DNA of 64,000 nucleotides from positions 2,914,001 to 2,978,000 of the forward strand of contig NZ_CP089095.1 in NCBI RefSeq assembly GCF_021172145.1, in the 5' to 3' direction. Made by a program: the position numbers and the translations under genes. Numbering within the stretch: the stretch's first letter is position 1; each line of letters begins with the position of its first letter. A model generated the notes under the pieces. That model was not told the DNA's origin. It saw only the letters and a program-made list of their open reading frames with translations, and ran no database searches. This stretch comes from Flavobacterium cyclinae (lineage in GTDB: Bacteria; Bacteroidota; Bacteroidia; Flavobacteriales; Flavobacteriaceae). Below are positions 10,640 through 18,838 of the stretch, one piece after another.

Positions 10640-10720
10640 TAAAATAAAAAAGGTGAAATTTCTTCCACCCTTTTTGCCCCAAATCTACCATAAAACTTAA
10701 CCTACTAATTTTCTGGTAGA
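10640..10720 (-). ncRNA. candidate small RNA, copy 1
   Basis: Read on the minus strand, TCTACCA pairs with TGGTAGA (10714-10720 with 10684-10690), extended by AAAA/TTTT, around a loop TTAGTAGGTTAAG. A GGGGC linker follows, then a terminator-like hairpin (10645-10676) with a T run. A near -7 motif, TACTTTAG, lies at 10722-10729. A second copy starts 165 bp away. There is no open reading frame of note. Conserved loop and tail with changed but still paired stem bases point to a structured RNA. Confidence 0.5.
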
Positions 10721-10804
10721 GCTAAAGTATTGCAACTTTTTGAAACGATTGTAAAAAAATTGATGAATTACATAAAAATCCGATAAACTGCTCTTTTTTG
10801 TAGA

Positions 10805-10888
10805 AATAAAAAAAAGAGTGAAATTTCTTTCACCCTTTTTGCCCCAAATTTACGATAAAACTTAACCTACTAATTTTATTTCGTTTGG
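10805..10888 (-). ncRNA. candidate small RNA, copy 2
   Basis: The 67-bp core (10810-10877) matches copy 1 at all but about five positions. It keeps the loop TTAGTAGGTTAAG, the GGGGC linker and the terminator hairpin (10808-10840, long T run on the minus strand). The stem is rebuilt with different bases (ATAAAA/TTTTAT, then ACG/CGT). A near -7 motif, TAAATTAG, lies at 10889-10896. The hairpin may also terminate the purF-like transcript that arrives from the right. Confidence 0.5.
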
Positions 10889-10963
10889 CTAATTTATGAT
10901 ATCTTTAATTTTTTCCTTAATAAAATTGTTATATGGAAAAAAAATCCGATGAAATACAACATT

Positions 10964-12862
10964 TTAATAAGCACGTGCGTCTTTTCCTTCATAAAAATTC
11001 ATAAATGCTCGGTTTACCACTCGGTTTCCTCCATTTGTTGGATAATCTCCAGTGAAATACCAATCTCCTAAGTTTTTCGGGCATGCTTTGTGCAAATCAG
11101 CTACCGTTTGATAGATAATTTTTACTTCAGCTTTTGTACCTTCTGGAGTTAACATTTCGGCAATTTTATCTGAGATTTCTTGATCTGAAAAAGGCGCGTA
11201 GATTTCTTTTACATAATTTACTACATCAGCATCGCTGAAATCTTCTTGTGCTTTCGATTTTTGGTAAACCTCTTCAACTATATGATATAAATTACGCTCT
11301 TTCAACAACTCTAAAGCTGCTCTAAACGCAACCAAACCTTCTAATTTTGCCATATCAATTCCGTAACAATCAGGATAACGAATTTGAGGAGCAGAAGAAA
11401 CAACCACAATTTTCTTAGGACGTAATCGGTCCATCATTTTAATGATACTTTGTTTTAAAGTTGTACCTCTCACAATACTATCATCAATAATGACTAAATT
11501 ATCAGTTGGCTTTACCACTCCATACGTTACATCATATACGTGTGCAACTAGGTCGTCACGACTACTATCTTCAGTAATGAATGTTCGTAATTTTGCGTCT
11601 TTAATTGCAATTTTCTCGGTTCTAATTTTAACGGAAAGCAATTCTTTTAACGAATCCTCTGTTAAAGTATCTTTTTGCTCAATAATTGCTTTTGCTTTTC
11701 TTTGATTTAAAAAATCTTGAGCCGCTTCACACATACCGTAAAATGACGTTTCTGCAGTATTAGGTATATAAGAAAAAACCGTGTTATCGGTATCATTATC
11801 GATAGATTTTAGAACACTAGGAAAAATCAATTTACCTAAATCCTTTCGTTCTTGATAAATTTCGGCATCACTACCTCGTGAGAAATATATGCGTTCAAAT
11901 GAACATGCTTTCTTAACCAAAGGAGTTCTAACTTCTTCTATAGTAACATTTCCATTCTTTTTGATGATAATAGCACTTCCAGGATCTAATTCTTGAATTT
12001 TTTCAAAAGGTACATTAAAAACCGTTTGAATTACTGGGCGTTCAGAAGCTACAACTACAATTTCATCATCTTCATAAAAGAAAGCTGGACGAATTCCGGC
12101 AGGATCACGCATGACAAAAGAATCACCGTGCCCTAATAAACCTGCCATAGCATAACCCCCATCCCAATTACGAGAAGCGCGTTCTAAAATACGTTGGATA
12201 TTCAATCGTTCCCCGATAATTGGAGAAGCATCTTTTTTTGAATACCCTTCATTCTTACATTCTTTATATAAGTGGGTTACTTCATCATCTAAGAAATGAC
12301 CTATTTTCTCCATTACAGTTACGGTATCCGCCATTTGTTTTGGATGCTGGCCCAAATCAATAAGATTTTGAAACAACTCCTTAACATTCGTCATATTAAA
12401 ATTTCCGGCAACGATTAAATTTCGATGCATCCAATTGTTTTGACGTAAAAAAGGGTGAACACTTTCAATGCTGTTTTTACCAAAAGTTCCATAACGAACG
12501 TGACCTAAAAACACTTCGCCCACATATGGAATGTTTTGTTTTTGAAGCGCCACATTGTTTTGATATTCAGGATTTACCTCTAACTCACCACTAATACGTT
12601 CATTAATTTGGGCAAAAATATCTTTAATTGGCTGGGCATCATTTGAACGAACACGACTAATGTATCGTTCTCCTGGATTTACATCTAATTTTATGCTAGC
12701 CAATCCGGCACCATCTTGACCGCGATTGTGTTGCTTTTCCATTAATAAGTACATTTTTTGTACCCCATAGAAAGCTGATCCGTATTTTTCTTTGTAGAAT
12801 TCTAACGGTTTTTTTAATCGAAGAAGGGCAATTCCACACTCGTGTTTGATTGCATCACTCAT
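10964..12862 (-). CDS. purF: amidophosphoribosyltransferase (PurF-type)
   Basis: The family enzyme transfers glutamine amide nitrogen to PRPP, the first step of purine synthesis. The N-terminal class II glutaminase starts with Cys9 in HECGIALL, implying removal of a short propeptide. RGQDGAG and FLGHVRYGT follow. The C-terminal phosphoribosyltransferase has the PRPP loop VIIDDSIVRGTT. At 632 residues it is longer than typical PurF (about 470-510) because of insertions and a C-terminal extension. Bacteroidota often carry two PurF-like proteins, so this could be the paralogue rather than the main purine enzyme. A PfkB kinase gene lies upstream on the same strand. Confidence 0.8.
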   Translation of the reverse strand: MSDAIKHECGIALLRLKKPLEFYKEKYGSAFYGVQKMYLLMEKQHNRGQDGAGLASIKLDVNPGERYISRVRSNDAQPIKDIFAQINERISGELEVNPEYQNNVALQKQNIPYVGEVFLGHVRYGTFGKNSIESVHPFLRQNNWMHRNLIVAGNFNMTNVKELFQNLIDLGQHPKQMADTVTVMEKIGHFLDDEVTHLYKECKNEGYSKKDASPIIGERLNIQRILERASRNWDGGYAMAGLLGHGDSFVMRDPAGIRPAFFYEDDEIVVVASERPVIQTVFNVPFEKIQELDPGSAIIIKKNGNVTIEEVRTPLVKKACSFERIYFSRGSDAEIYQERKDLGKLIFPSVLKSIDNDTDNTVFSYIPNTAETSFYGMCEAAQDFLNQRKAKAIIEQKDTLTEDSLKELLSVKIRTEKIAIKDAKLRTFITEDSSRDDLVAHVYDVTYGVVKPTDNLVIIDDSIVRGTTLKQSIIKMMDRLRPKKIVVVSSAPQIRYPDCYGIDMAKLEGLVAFRAALELLKERNLYHIVEEVYQKSKAQEDFSDADVVNYVKEIYAPFSDQEISDKIAEMLTPEGTKAEVKIIYQTVADLHKACPKNLGDWYFTGDYPTNGGNRVVNRAFMNFYEGKDARAY

Positions 12863-12970
12863 AAGTAGTTGTGTTGTTGTAGGTTGTTGTATTATCTTTT
12901 TTTACACATAGATTCATAGAAAATTAACTATATCTTTAAGTGTTTTATTTATTATTTTTCAAACAAAAAA

Positions 12971-12990
12971 TGCCCCGAAAATTCGAGGCA
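12971..12990 (-). terminator. pfkB-family gene terminator
   Basis: TGCCCCGAA and TTCGAGGCA pair with one mismatch around AA. On the minus strand a T run follows. It begins 6 bp past the kinase stop codon. Confidence 0.75.
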
Positions 12991-12995
12991 CGTTT

Positions 12996-13928
12996 TTATT
13001 CGTCTAATTCAATTTCGAATTGTGTTAAAGATTTGAATTGCTGTAAACGTGTGTTTACCTCTTTTCTATCTAAATTTTCCATTCTTTCAGTTCCAAATTT
13101 CTCCACACAGAATGATGCTAAGTTAGAACCATAAATAATGGCATTTTTCATGTTTCCAAATGAAATATTTTCTGATTGTGCAATGTAACCTGCAAAACCA
13201 CCAGCAAAAGTATCACCAGCACCTGTTGGATCAAACACTTCTTCTAATGGTAAAGCTGGAGCAAAGAATACGTCTTTATTATGGAATAATAAGGCTCCGT
13301 GCTCTCCTTTTTTGATAACCACATATTTTGGTCCCATTGTATGAATTTTAGCTGCCGCTTTTACTAAAGAATATTCTCCTGATAACTGACGCGCTTCTTC
13401 ATCGTTGATAGTGATTACATCTACACGTTTGATTACGTCTAATAACTCTGGTAACGCACAATCCATCCAAAAGTTCATCGTATCTAAAACGACTAATTTT
13501 GGTCTTTCAGACATTTGGTTTAAAACACCTGATTGTACAATTGGATGTAAGTTACCTAATAAAACGACATCAGAATTTTTGTAGGCTTGTGGCACCACTG
13601 GATTAAAATCAGCCAAAACGTTTAATTCGGTAACTAAAGTGTCGCGAGAATTTAAATCGTTGTGGTATTTTCCACTCCAAAAGAAAGTTTTTCCACCTTT
13701 TACGATTTCAATTCCTTCGATATTTACTCCTTTACTTTCTAATAAATCTAAATATTCCTTTGGAAAATCTTCTCCTACCACAGAAACTACTGCTGCATCT
13801 ACATTAAAAAAATTAGACGCCAAACCAATGTAAGTTGCGGCTCCACCTAAAATTTTATCTGTTTTTCCGAAAGGTGTTTCAATAGCATCAAAAGCTACTG
13901 TTCCTACTATTAATAATTTGTTCATCAA
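12996..13928 (-). CDS. PfkB-family sugar/nucleoside kinase
   Basis: This 310-residue ribokinase/PfkB-family kinase carries the C-terminal signature DPTGAGDTFAGGF with the catalytic Asp and anion hole. GGAATYIGLASNF near residues 28-40 is the substrate-side Gly motif. The substrate cannot be assigned; sugars, fructose phosphates and nucleosides are all known in the family. It precedes the purF-like gene on the same strand but is separated from it by a terminator hairpin, so cotranscription is doubtful. Confidence 0.88.
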   Translation of the reverse strand: MMNKLLIVGTVAFDAIETPFGKTDKILGGAATYIGLASNFFNVDAAVVSVVGEDFPKEYLDLLESKGVNIEGIEIVKGGKTFFWSGKYHNDLNSRDTLVTELNVLADFNPVVPQAYKNSDVVLLGNLHPIVQSGVLNQMSERPKLVVLDTMNFWMDCALPELLDVIKRVDVITINDEEARQLSGEYSLVKAAAKIHTMGPKYVVIKKGEHGALLFHNKDVFFAPALPLEEVFDPTGAGDTFAGGFAGYIAQSENISFGNMKNAIIYGSNLASFCVEKFGTERMENLDRKEVNTRLQQFKSLTQFEIELDE

Positions 13929-13948
13929 TATGAATTTGAAATAAGGTG

Positions 13949-13956
13949 CAAAGATA
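13949..13956 (-). promoter_or_regulatory. -7 promoter motif for the PfkB-family gene
   Basis: TATCTTTG on the minus strand, 20 bp before the ATG at 13928. Confidence 0.6.
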
Positions 13957-14009
13957 AGTTTTTGTTTAGAAGTTTAAAAGTTTATGAGTTTAAAAGTTAG
14001 TCGAATAAA

Positions 14010-14033
14010 AAACGCCTCACAATTGAGGCGTTT
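14010..14033 (-). terminator. subtilase gene terminator
   Basis: AAACGCCTCA and TGAGGCGTTT are perfectly complementary around a 4-nt loop, with T residues on both sides. It lies just after the stop of the secreted protease at 14047. Confidence 0.8.
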
Positions 14034-14046
14034 ATTTATTTGCATT

Positions 14047-16317
14047 TTACTGTTTTATAATCCTAATCGTTTTGTTTAAATCTATACCTTTAAAATTTAC
14101 AATATACAACCCATTTTGTAAAGCTGTTAAATCTAATTCCTGTTGATCTAACACAGTATTAAAACTACCTTCTTTTACTTTTTGCCCTAAAGCATTGTAA
14201 ATTTCATAAGAACTTACATACTCTTTTGAAGTGATGAAAATTTTTGAAGAGGTTGGGTTTGGGTAAACAATGAAATTATTTGTGGTATCGAAAGTATCTA
14301 CGTTTAAAGCTTGTTCAATTAATTGCATACCAGCTAAAGCATCTATTTTACCATAACCCCACTTTACATTAGGTGGTGTTGAATAAGTTGTGCCGTAAAA
14401 ATTAAATGGATTTGTAACATCTGAATCTGCTATTGATGTATTGCCAATTATTCCCAGAACATTATTTGTTGTTAGTTGAGGATAAGCCTGTAGCCATAAA
14501 GCTACAATACCGCTTACAACTGGTGATGCCATTGATGTGCCATCCATTTTACCATAAAAATGAGTGCCAAAAGTATTAGTTACATCGCTAAAACCAATAC
14601 CGCCAGATTGATAAGTAGTATCAAAAGAACTTAATGACGATACAATTCTATTACCAGGCGCGGTAACATTAGGCTTAATTAAAAAATCTGTACGAGGTCC
14701 TTTGCTAGAAAATGTTGACAATGTTCCTTCATTTCCTGGATATGGTTCTGAATTCAATACTTCAATAGGATTATATGACCCAACTGCTACTGCACCATTT
14801 GCACTCGCGGGTGAACCAATAGTAAAAAAATCATCTCCATTTATGAATTGATTCTGCCCATAGTTTTCAAAATTACAGTTAGAACACCAAGAATGTAATA
14901 GGTTATTGTTACTTTCAAAACCAATAACTAATTTATCCCATTGGTCAGTATTGTTTGTAGCTGCTGTAATTCTTAAGTTTAACTTATTGTTTAGTGAATT
15001 TAATGAACTAACTAGATTAATACTAAAGATATCTCCATTCGAATCAATTAAATCATCTGTAAATTGTGCACTACCATTAACTGTCCCCGAAATAGTAGTT
15101 GAACTAACAACAGTATTTGAAACTAAATTGTAAACCGCTATTTCAATTTCAAAAGTCCCATTTGTACCTAAATTTTGTGACCAAATATCCACCTCTGAAA
15201 AGTTATCTGGAGTTGGTTGATTATTGACAACAGGTTGCATATCATCAATTATGATAAAATTAGTATCATTTAAACCAAAATCCATAACTGCGTGTTTTTT
15301 CTGACCTCCATCGTTTCCTGCGGCAGCAACTAATACAAGACTAGGCGTGTTTGATAAATTATTTATTGCTTCCTCCTCGAGAGTTGTGCCGTCATGAGGA
15401 CCAAGACCCGTTCCAAAACTCATATTTATAACTACTGGCTTATTAACAGAATTTGCATAATTTTTTATATAATTAATTGCATCAATATATGTAAAATTAA
15501 TAGATGTTGACGAATAACCTTGAGTAGGACGAAAACCACTAACCAAAACTATTTCAGTGTTTGGAGCCATTCCTTTTAGCAAACTTAAATTACCTGTTCC
15601 TGTACCTGCCGCTGTACCTGCTACATGTGTACCATGTGATTGATTAATAGTATCATACTGCTTATTTAATATTGCAGTAGCACCAACATATTCTGAACCA
15701 TATGTGAAACCCAGGTTACTTGGAGGTGTTCCTGAAGTATTACTTCTTTCCCATACTCTTGAAATTCTTAAATTTCCATTTATATCTTTAAAATTTGGGT
15801 GTGTATAATCGAAACCTGCGTCTATAATACCAACAATAACTCCAGTCCCAGTGTAGGCTTGACTAATTCCAGTACCCATATGAACGGAGTTAGTATTAGT
15901 TGTATTTCTAGCGTTATTTACTTCTAATTCTAATTTTTCTCCAATATCAGCATATTTTATACATTGTATGCTTTCTAGAAGAGGTAAATCTTGTACTTTA
16001 ACAAAAGCTGTTGAAATATTATCTGATATTTTAGAAATATCTGAGAAAATATTTGAGCTATTAAAATTTGTACAATCATCTTCTAACAATAAAGTTATTC
16101 TAGATAAACTATTTAAGTTAATTTGTGTCAAATTATTCTCTTTATTTTGCTTAGCGTTTAAATACAACATATTTGTCGCTGGTGATAATTTTGTAGCTTC
16201 TGAAGTGGTTTCAAATTTAATAGTACTATGATTTCCTTTAAAGATATTTTGAGAAAACAAATTAATGCTTAATAAAAGTAATAATAGGTTAATTAATGTA
16301 GTAGTTTTATTTTTCAT
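14047..16317 (-). CDS. secreted S8 (subtilisin-like) serine protease with T9SS signal
   Basis: This 756-residue secreted peptidase has a signal peptide (about 1-22), a pro-region, and an S8 catalytic domain with Asp166 (GIIDAGFD), His228 (SHGTHVAG) and Ser593 (GTSMASP). An insert of roughly 200 residues lies before the Ser, including a Cys-rich WCSNC stretch. The last 75 or so residues (NFIVYPNPTSSKIFI to TIRIIKQ) form a type A T9SS C-terminal sorting domain, so it should be exported across the outer membrane and attached or released there. Its substrate is unknown. PorZ, a T9SS component, is encoded at 50333-52621. Confidence 0.9.
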   Translation of the reverse strand: MKNKTTTLINLLLLLLSINLFSQNIFKGNHSTIKFETTSEATKLSPATNMLYLNAKQNKENNLTQINLNSLSRITLLLEDDCTNFNSSNIFSDISKISDNISTAFVKVQDLPLLESIQCIKYADIGEKLELEVNNARNTTNTNSVHMGTGISQAYTGTGVIVGIIDAGFDYTHPNFKDINGNLRISRVWERSNTSGTPPSNLGFTYGSEYVGATAILNKQYDTINQSHGTHVAGTAAGTGTGNLSLLKGMAPNTEIVLVSGFRPTQGYSSTSINFTYIDAINYIKNYANSVNKPVVINMSFGTGLGPHDGTTLEEEAINNLSNTPSLVLVAAAGNDGGQKKHAVMDFGLNDTNFIIIDDMQPVVNNQPTPDNFSEVDIWSQNLGTNGTFEIEIAVYNLVSNTVVSSTTISGTVNGSAQFTDDLIDSNGDIFSINLVSSLNSLNNKLNLRITAATNNTDQWDKLVIGFESNNNLLHSWCSNCNFENYGQNQFINGDDFFTIGSPASANGAVAVGSYNPIEVLNSEPYPGNEGTLSTFSSKGPRTDFLIKPNVTAPGNRIVSSLSSFDTTYQSGGIGFSDVTNTFGTHFYGKMDGTSMASPVVSGIVALWLQAYPQLTTNNVLGIIGNTSIADSDVTNPFNFYGTTYSTPPNVKWGYGKIDALAGMQLIEQALNVDTFDTTNNFIVYPNPTSSKIFITSKEYVSSYEIYNALGQKVKEGSFNTVLDQQELDLTALQNGLYIVNFKGIDLNKTIRIIKQ

Positions 16318-16359
16318 GTGCGTAAAAATATATTTCTCTGTCTCAAGAGGATTAAATTT

Positions 16360-16530
16360 TGTAAAAAACTAAAAGCGTGAGACAAACTCCAATCTGCGCC
16401 TCAGGTATCGCCAAACACCCACACTACAAGAAAAGAGAAGCCCACGCCAGTGACGTGAGCGTTCGCATATTAATCTTGTAGTGTATTTGAATGGCGATTT
16501 CGAGACACTAATTAACAGCTACGCTATTAG
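16360..16530. repeat. structured intergenic element with long inverted repeat
   Basis: Arms at 16407-16431 and 16474-16498 (ATCGCCA...CACTACAAGA against TCTTGTAGTG...TGGCGAT) match at 18 of 25 positions. Inside is a small hairpin CACG/CGTG (16443-16457). Outside is AACAGC-TAC-GCTATT (16514-16528). Local base composition is clearly richer in G and C than the genes beside it. No protein is encoded. It resembles the recombination or repeat end of an inserted cassette, but no integrase is nearby. Confidence 0.5.
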
Positions 16531-16540
16531 TTATATGTAA

Positions 16541-17035
16541 TTATTTTTTTATTTCATATTGAATATTTATGTAAATATTGTATAATTTTTCTTTCATATT
16601 ATTCAATTGATTTATTTTATAATTATATTCATTATCTTGAATTATTTTTACAAATCCTTGATTATTGTAACTTTTTGAACTATGTATTTTTGTTATTTCA
16701 AAACCCTTTATAAGATTATGCTTTTTGGGAACAAAATACGAGTGTGCAAAATCATTTCTCAAATTATTTAAGTTTACAAATTCACTAAATATTTCATCTT
16801 TTTGAATTTGCATTTTTTCTAAAACCAATAAAAACTCTTGAAATAACCTCGGTCTGCTCAAACCCATTAATAAAGTTGTAGTAAACTCCATTTTCTCGTC
16901 ATTGTTTTCACAAAAATATGATGATATTATATATGACATCAACGTTTCTACATAAGCAAAAGTAGTTAAATATTCATAATGAGCTTCTTTAAATTTTTGT
17001 TCGTTAATTACAAAGTTATTCATCTTTCCTAACAT
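16541..17035 (-). CDS. HEPN-like protein, possible RNase toxin
   Basis: I do not recognise the exact family. The protein is alpha-helical by composition and carries LRNDFAHSY, which fits the HEPN ribonuclease motif Rx4-6H (Arg93 and His98 from this start). The frame extends to a TTG at 17053, but ATGs at 17035 and 17023 are more likely starts. It follows the 95-residue gene on the same strand, so the two probably form one unit. HEPN proteins often act as RNA-cutting toxins in defence or toxin-antitoxin systems. That role is inference here. Codon use is very AT-rich. Confidence 0.55.
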   Translation of the reverse strand: MLGKMNNFVINEQKFKEAHYEYLTTFAYVETLMSYIISSYFCENNDEKMEFTTTLLMGLSRPRLFQEFLLVLEKMQIQKDEIFSEFVNLNNLRNDFAHSYFVPKKHNLIKGFEITKIHSSKSYNNQGFVKIIQDNEYNYKINQLNNMKEKLYNIYINIQYEIKK

Positions 17036-17059
17036 ACTTTCATTTATTAACAATAAAAT

Positions 17060-17347
17060 TTAATTAGTAGTCATAACAGATTTTAGTTCTAAAATACATC
17101 TTTCAGATTCTATTTTAATCACTAAAAAAACTAAAGCTTTTATTAATTTATCTCCATATTCGACAATTGAAATTGTAATTTCATCATTTTCTGTAGAATC
17201 ATTTTTTTTTAACCATACTTCAATGTTCTTGTCTAATCGATTTTTATCCTTTAAATAAAATTGTTCAACATAATCTGATGTTGATAATTCTATCTCTTTG
17301 AGAGATGGAGAATTCTTATAATTTTTAAAATCTATAGTAATTATCAT
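17060..17347 (-). CDS. hypothetical protein, partner of the HEPN-like gene
   Basis: This 95-residue protein has no motif I recognise. It is rich in charged residues and alternates polar and hydrophobic positions, with no signal peptide or membrane segment. Its stop codon lies 24 bp before the ATG of the HEPN-like gene, and both share one AT-rich upstream region (17348-17445) in which no TAnnTTTG box is visible. The position is that of an antitoxin or accessory subunit, but nothing in the sequence proves that. Confidence 0.5.
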   Translation of the reverse strand: MIITIDFKNYKNSPSLKEIELSTSDYVEQFYLKDKNRLDKNIEVWLKKNDSTENDEITISIVEYGDKLIKALVFLVIKIESERCILELKSVMTTN

Positions 17348-17439
17348 TTATATTTGTTTGGTTTATAAAAATAAAAAATCTTTTTAAATAAACTTAAAAT
17401 ATTTAATAAAAAACTTTAAATAATAAAAATAAAACATAG

Positions 17440-17517
17440 AAAATTCTACAACAACTTCCCTTCTTCTCTTTCGTAAAACTCGTCAATAGATAAGTTGGTT
17501 TGTTGCGATGCCATAAC
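17440..17517 (-). pseudogene. stray copy of the rnhA 3' end
   Basis: This 78-bp stretch aligns without gaps to the end of rnhA at 18833-18910 with 67 identical bases. It would encode MASQQTNLSIDEFYEREEGKLL and a stop, against MASQQEKLSVDEFYEREEGKLL in rnhA. Several differences are synonymous, so it was once under protein selection. It lies beyond the DUF4143 gene, so that gene and its repeat array are flanked by direct copies of the rnhA end. Confidence 0.85.
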
Positions 17518-17537
17518 AAACTCTTATTTCTAATGAA

Positions 17538-18695
17538 TTATAAATTTATTTCTTTCCAACTCATAATCTTTCCCAAAGTTCTCTCTTGATTAAATAATCC
17601 TGTATGAACCACTGATTTAGTTTTGATCAGTTCAGGTTTTAGTTTTTCAAAATAACTTAATCCTTTGAACATTTCGGGCATTATGGTTTCTGATGCTTTA
17701 ATTTCTACTAAATTTAAAAGCTCGGAGTTTTGCCATATTAAATCTACTTCATGTCCTTCTGCATCGCGCCAAAACCATAAATCTAAAAGTAAATTGTTGT
17801 GATAGTTTATTTTTAGATATTCATTTATAACATAATTTTCAAACAAACTCCCTTTTAAAGAACTTAATTTTACACTTTCTGCTTCATTTAATTTTAGCAA
17901 ATAACACAATAAACCTGTATCGTAAAAATATAATTTTGAGCTTTTGGTAACACGTTTGTTGAAATTTGAAAAATAAGGTTGTAATTGATATACTATATAA
18001 CTACTTTCTAAAACCGAAACCCATGATTTAGCAGTAGGTTGTGAAATTCCACATTCATTTGCCAATGAATTTAGATTGAGCAATTGACCTGCTCTTGCCG
18101 CACATAGTGAAATAAAATTTCTAAATTGCTTTAAATCTTTTACATGAATGAGTTCCGACAAATCACGTTCAACATACGTTTGTATATAATTAGAATAAAA
18201 AACTTTTGATGGAATATCTCTATCATAGATTGCAGGATAAAATCCTTTTTGAAGATTAACGGCATAATCCTCATTTAACCAATTAGCAGCGTCCATTTCT
18301 GAAACATCAAATGGCAACAATTTAAATAAAGCAACTCTCCCCGCTAAACTTTGAGTAATATTTTGCATTAAATGAAAATTCTGAGAACCAGACAAAATGT
18401 ATTGTCCCATAATTTTATCTTCATCTACTTTTGTTTGCAAATAAGAAAACAACTGAGGAACACGTTGTGCTTCATCAAAAATCACATACTTACCGTATTG
18501 TTTTAAAAATCCGTTTGGATCATCTTCAGCAAATTTTCTGACATCTAAATTTTCTAAATTCACATACTCATAATCCGAAAAATGAGTTTTTAAAAAGGTG
18601 GTTTTGCCAGATTGCCGCGGACCTGTTAAAGCTAAAATAGGATATTTATTTTTATAAACATCCATTTGCGATTTAATTGCTCTATTTGCACTCAT
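17538..18695 (-). CDS. AAA+ ATPase with DUF4143 domain
   Basis: This ATP-binding protein of the AAA_14 + DUF4143 type has 385 residues from the ATG at 18695. Walker A is GPRQSGKT (25-32), Walker B is YVIFDEAQ, and the C-terminal half ends in a restriction-endonuclease-like segment (EVDLIW then LVEIKAS). The frame extends to a TTG at 18716, but that codon lies inside the -7 motif TATATTTG (18714-18721). ATG 18704 or 18695 is therefore the real start. The cellular role of the family is poorly known, and it is patchily distributed and often transferred. The gene sits between a 23-bp repeat array and a duplicated rnhA end. Confidence 0.85.
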   Translation of the reverse strand: MSANRAIKSQMDVYKNKYPILALTGPRQSGKTTFLKTHFSDYEYVNLENLDVRKFAEDDPNGFLKQYGKYVIFDEAQRVPQLFSYLQTKVDEDKIMGQYILSGSQNFHLMQNITQSLAGRVALFKLLPFDVSEMDAANWLNEDYAVNLQKGFYPAIYDRDIPSKVFYSNYIQTYVERDLSELIHVKDLKQFRNFISLCAARAGQLLNLNSLANECGISQPTAKSWVSVLESSYIVYQLQPYFSNFNKRVTKSSKLYFYDTGLLCYLLKLNEAESVKLSSLKGSLFENYVINEYLKINYHNNLLLDLWFWRDAEGHEVDLIWQNSELLNLVEIKASETIMPEMFKGLSYFEKLKPELIKTKSVVHTGLFNQERTLGKIMSWKEINL

Positions 18696-18713
18696 AATTA
18701 ACATTTTAAAGTA

Positions 18714-18721
18714 CAAATATA
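18714..18721 (-). promoter_or_regulatory. -7 promoter motif for the DUF4143 gene
   Basis: TATATTTG on the minus strand, 10 bp before the ATG at 18704. The 23-bp repeats start 7 bp further upstream, over the expected -33 region. Confidence 0.65.
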
Positions 18722-18727
18722 GAACTT

Positions 18728-18833
18728 ATTTTGAAAAAGAATATATTTTAATTTTGAAAATGCAGATACTTGTATTTTGAAAATGTAGGTGTTTTTATTT
18801 TGAAAATGCAGGTATTTGTATTTTGAAAATACA
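18728..18833. repeat. 23-bp tandem repeat array
   Basis: Units begin at 18728, 18751, 18774, 18797 and 18820, exactly 23 bp apart; the last is partial. Each starts with ATTTTGAAAA, and four of the five complete the near-palindrome ATTTTGAAAAT. The other 12 bp vary around TGCAGGTATTTGT. The array fills the space between the rnhA stop and the DUF4143 promoter and looks like a set of operator or iteron sites. Confidence 0.85.
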
Positions 18834-18838
18834 AAATC

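Noticed and set aside
10680..10852. TAGATTTG (10680-10687) and TAAATTTG (10845-10852) on the minus strand as promoters
   Set aside because: They lie at the base of the predicted stems and directly before terminator hairpins, leaving only about 35 nt of transcript. The upstream near -7 motifs fit better.
17036..17053. TTG start for the HEPN-like gene
   Set aside because: ATGs at 17035 and 17023 are available. The TTG extension has no ribosome-site support.
17446..17514. 22-codon frame in the stray rnhA end as a real small gene
   Set aside because: It is the exact counterpart of the RNase HI C-terminus and has no promoter or catalytic part.
18728..18833. 23-bp repeat array as a CRISPR locus
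   Set aside because: Repeats are contiguous with variable halves only 12 bp long, too short for spacers. No cas gene is present.
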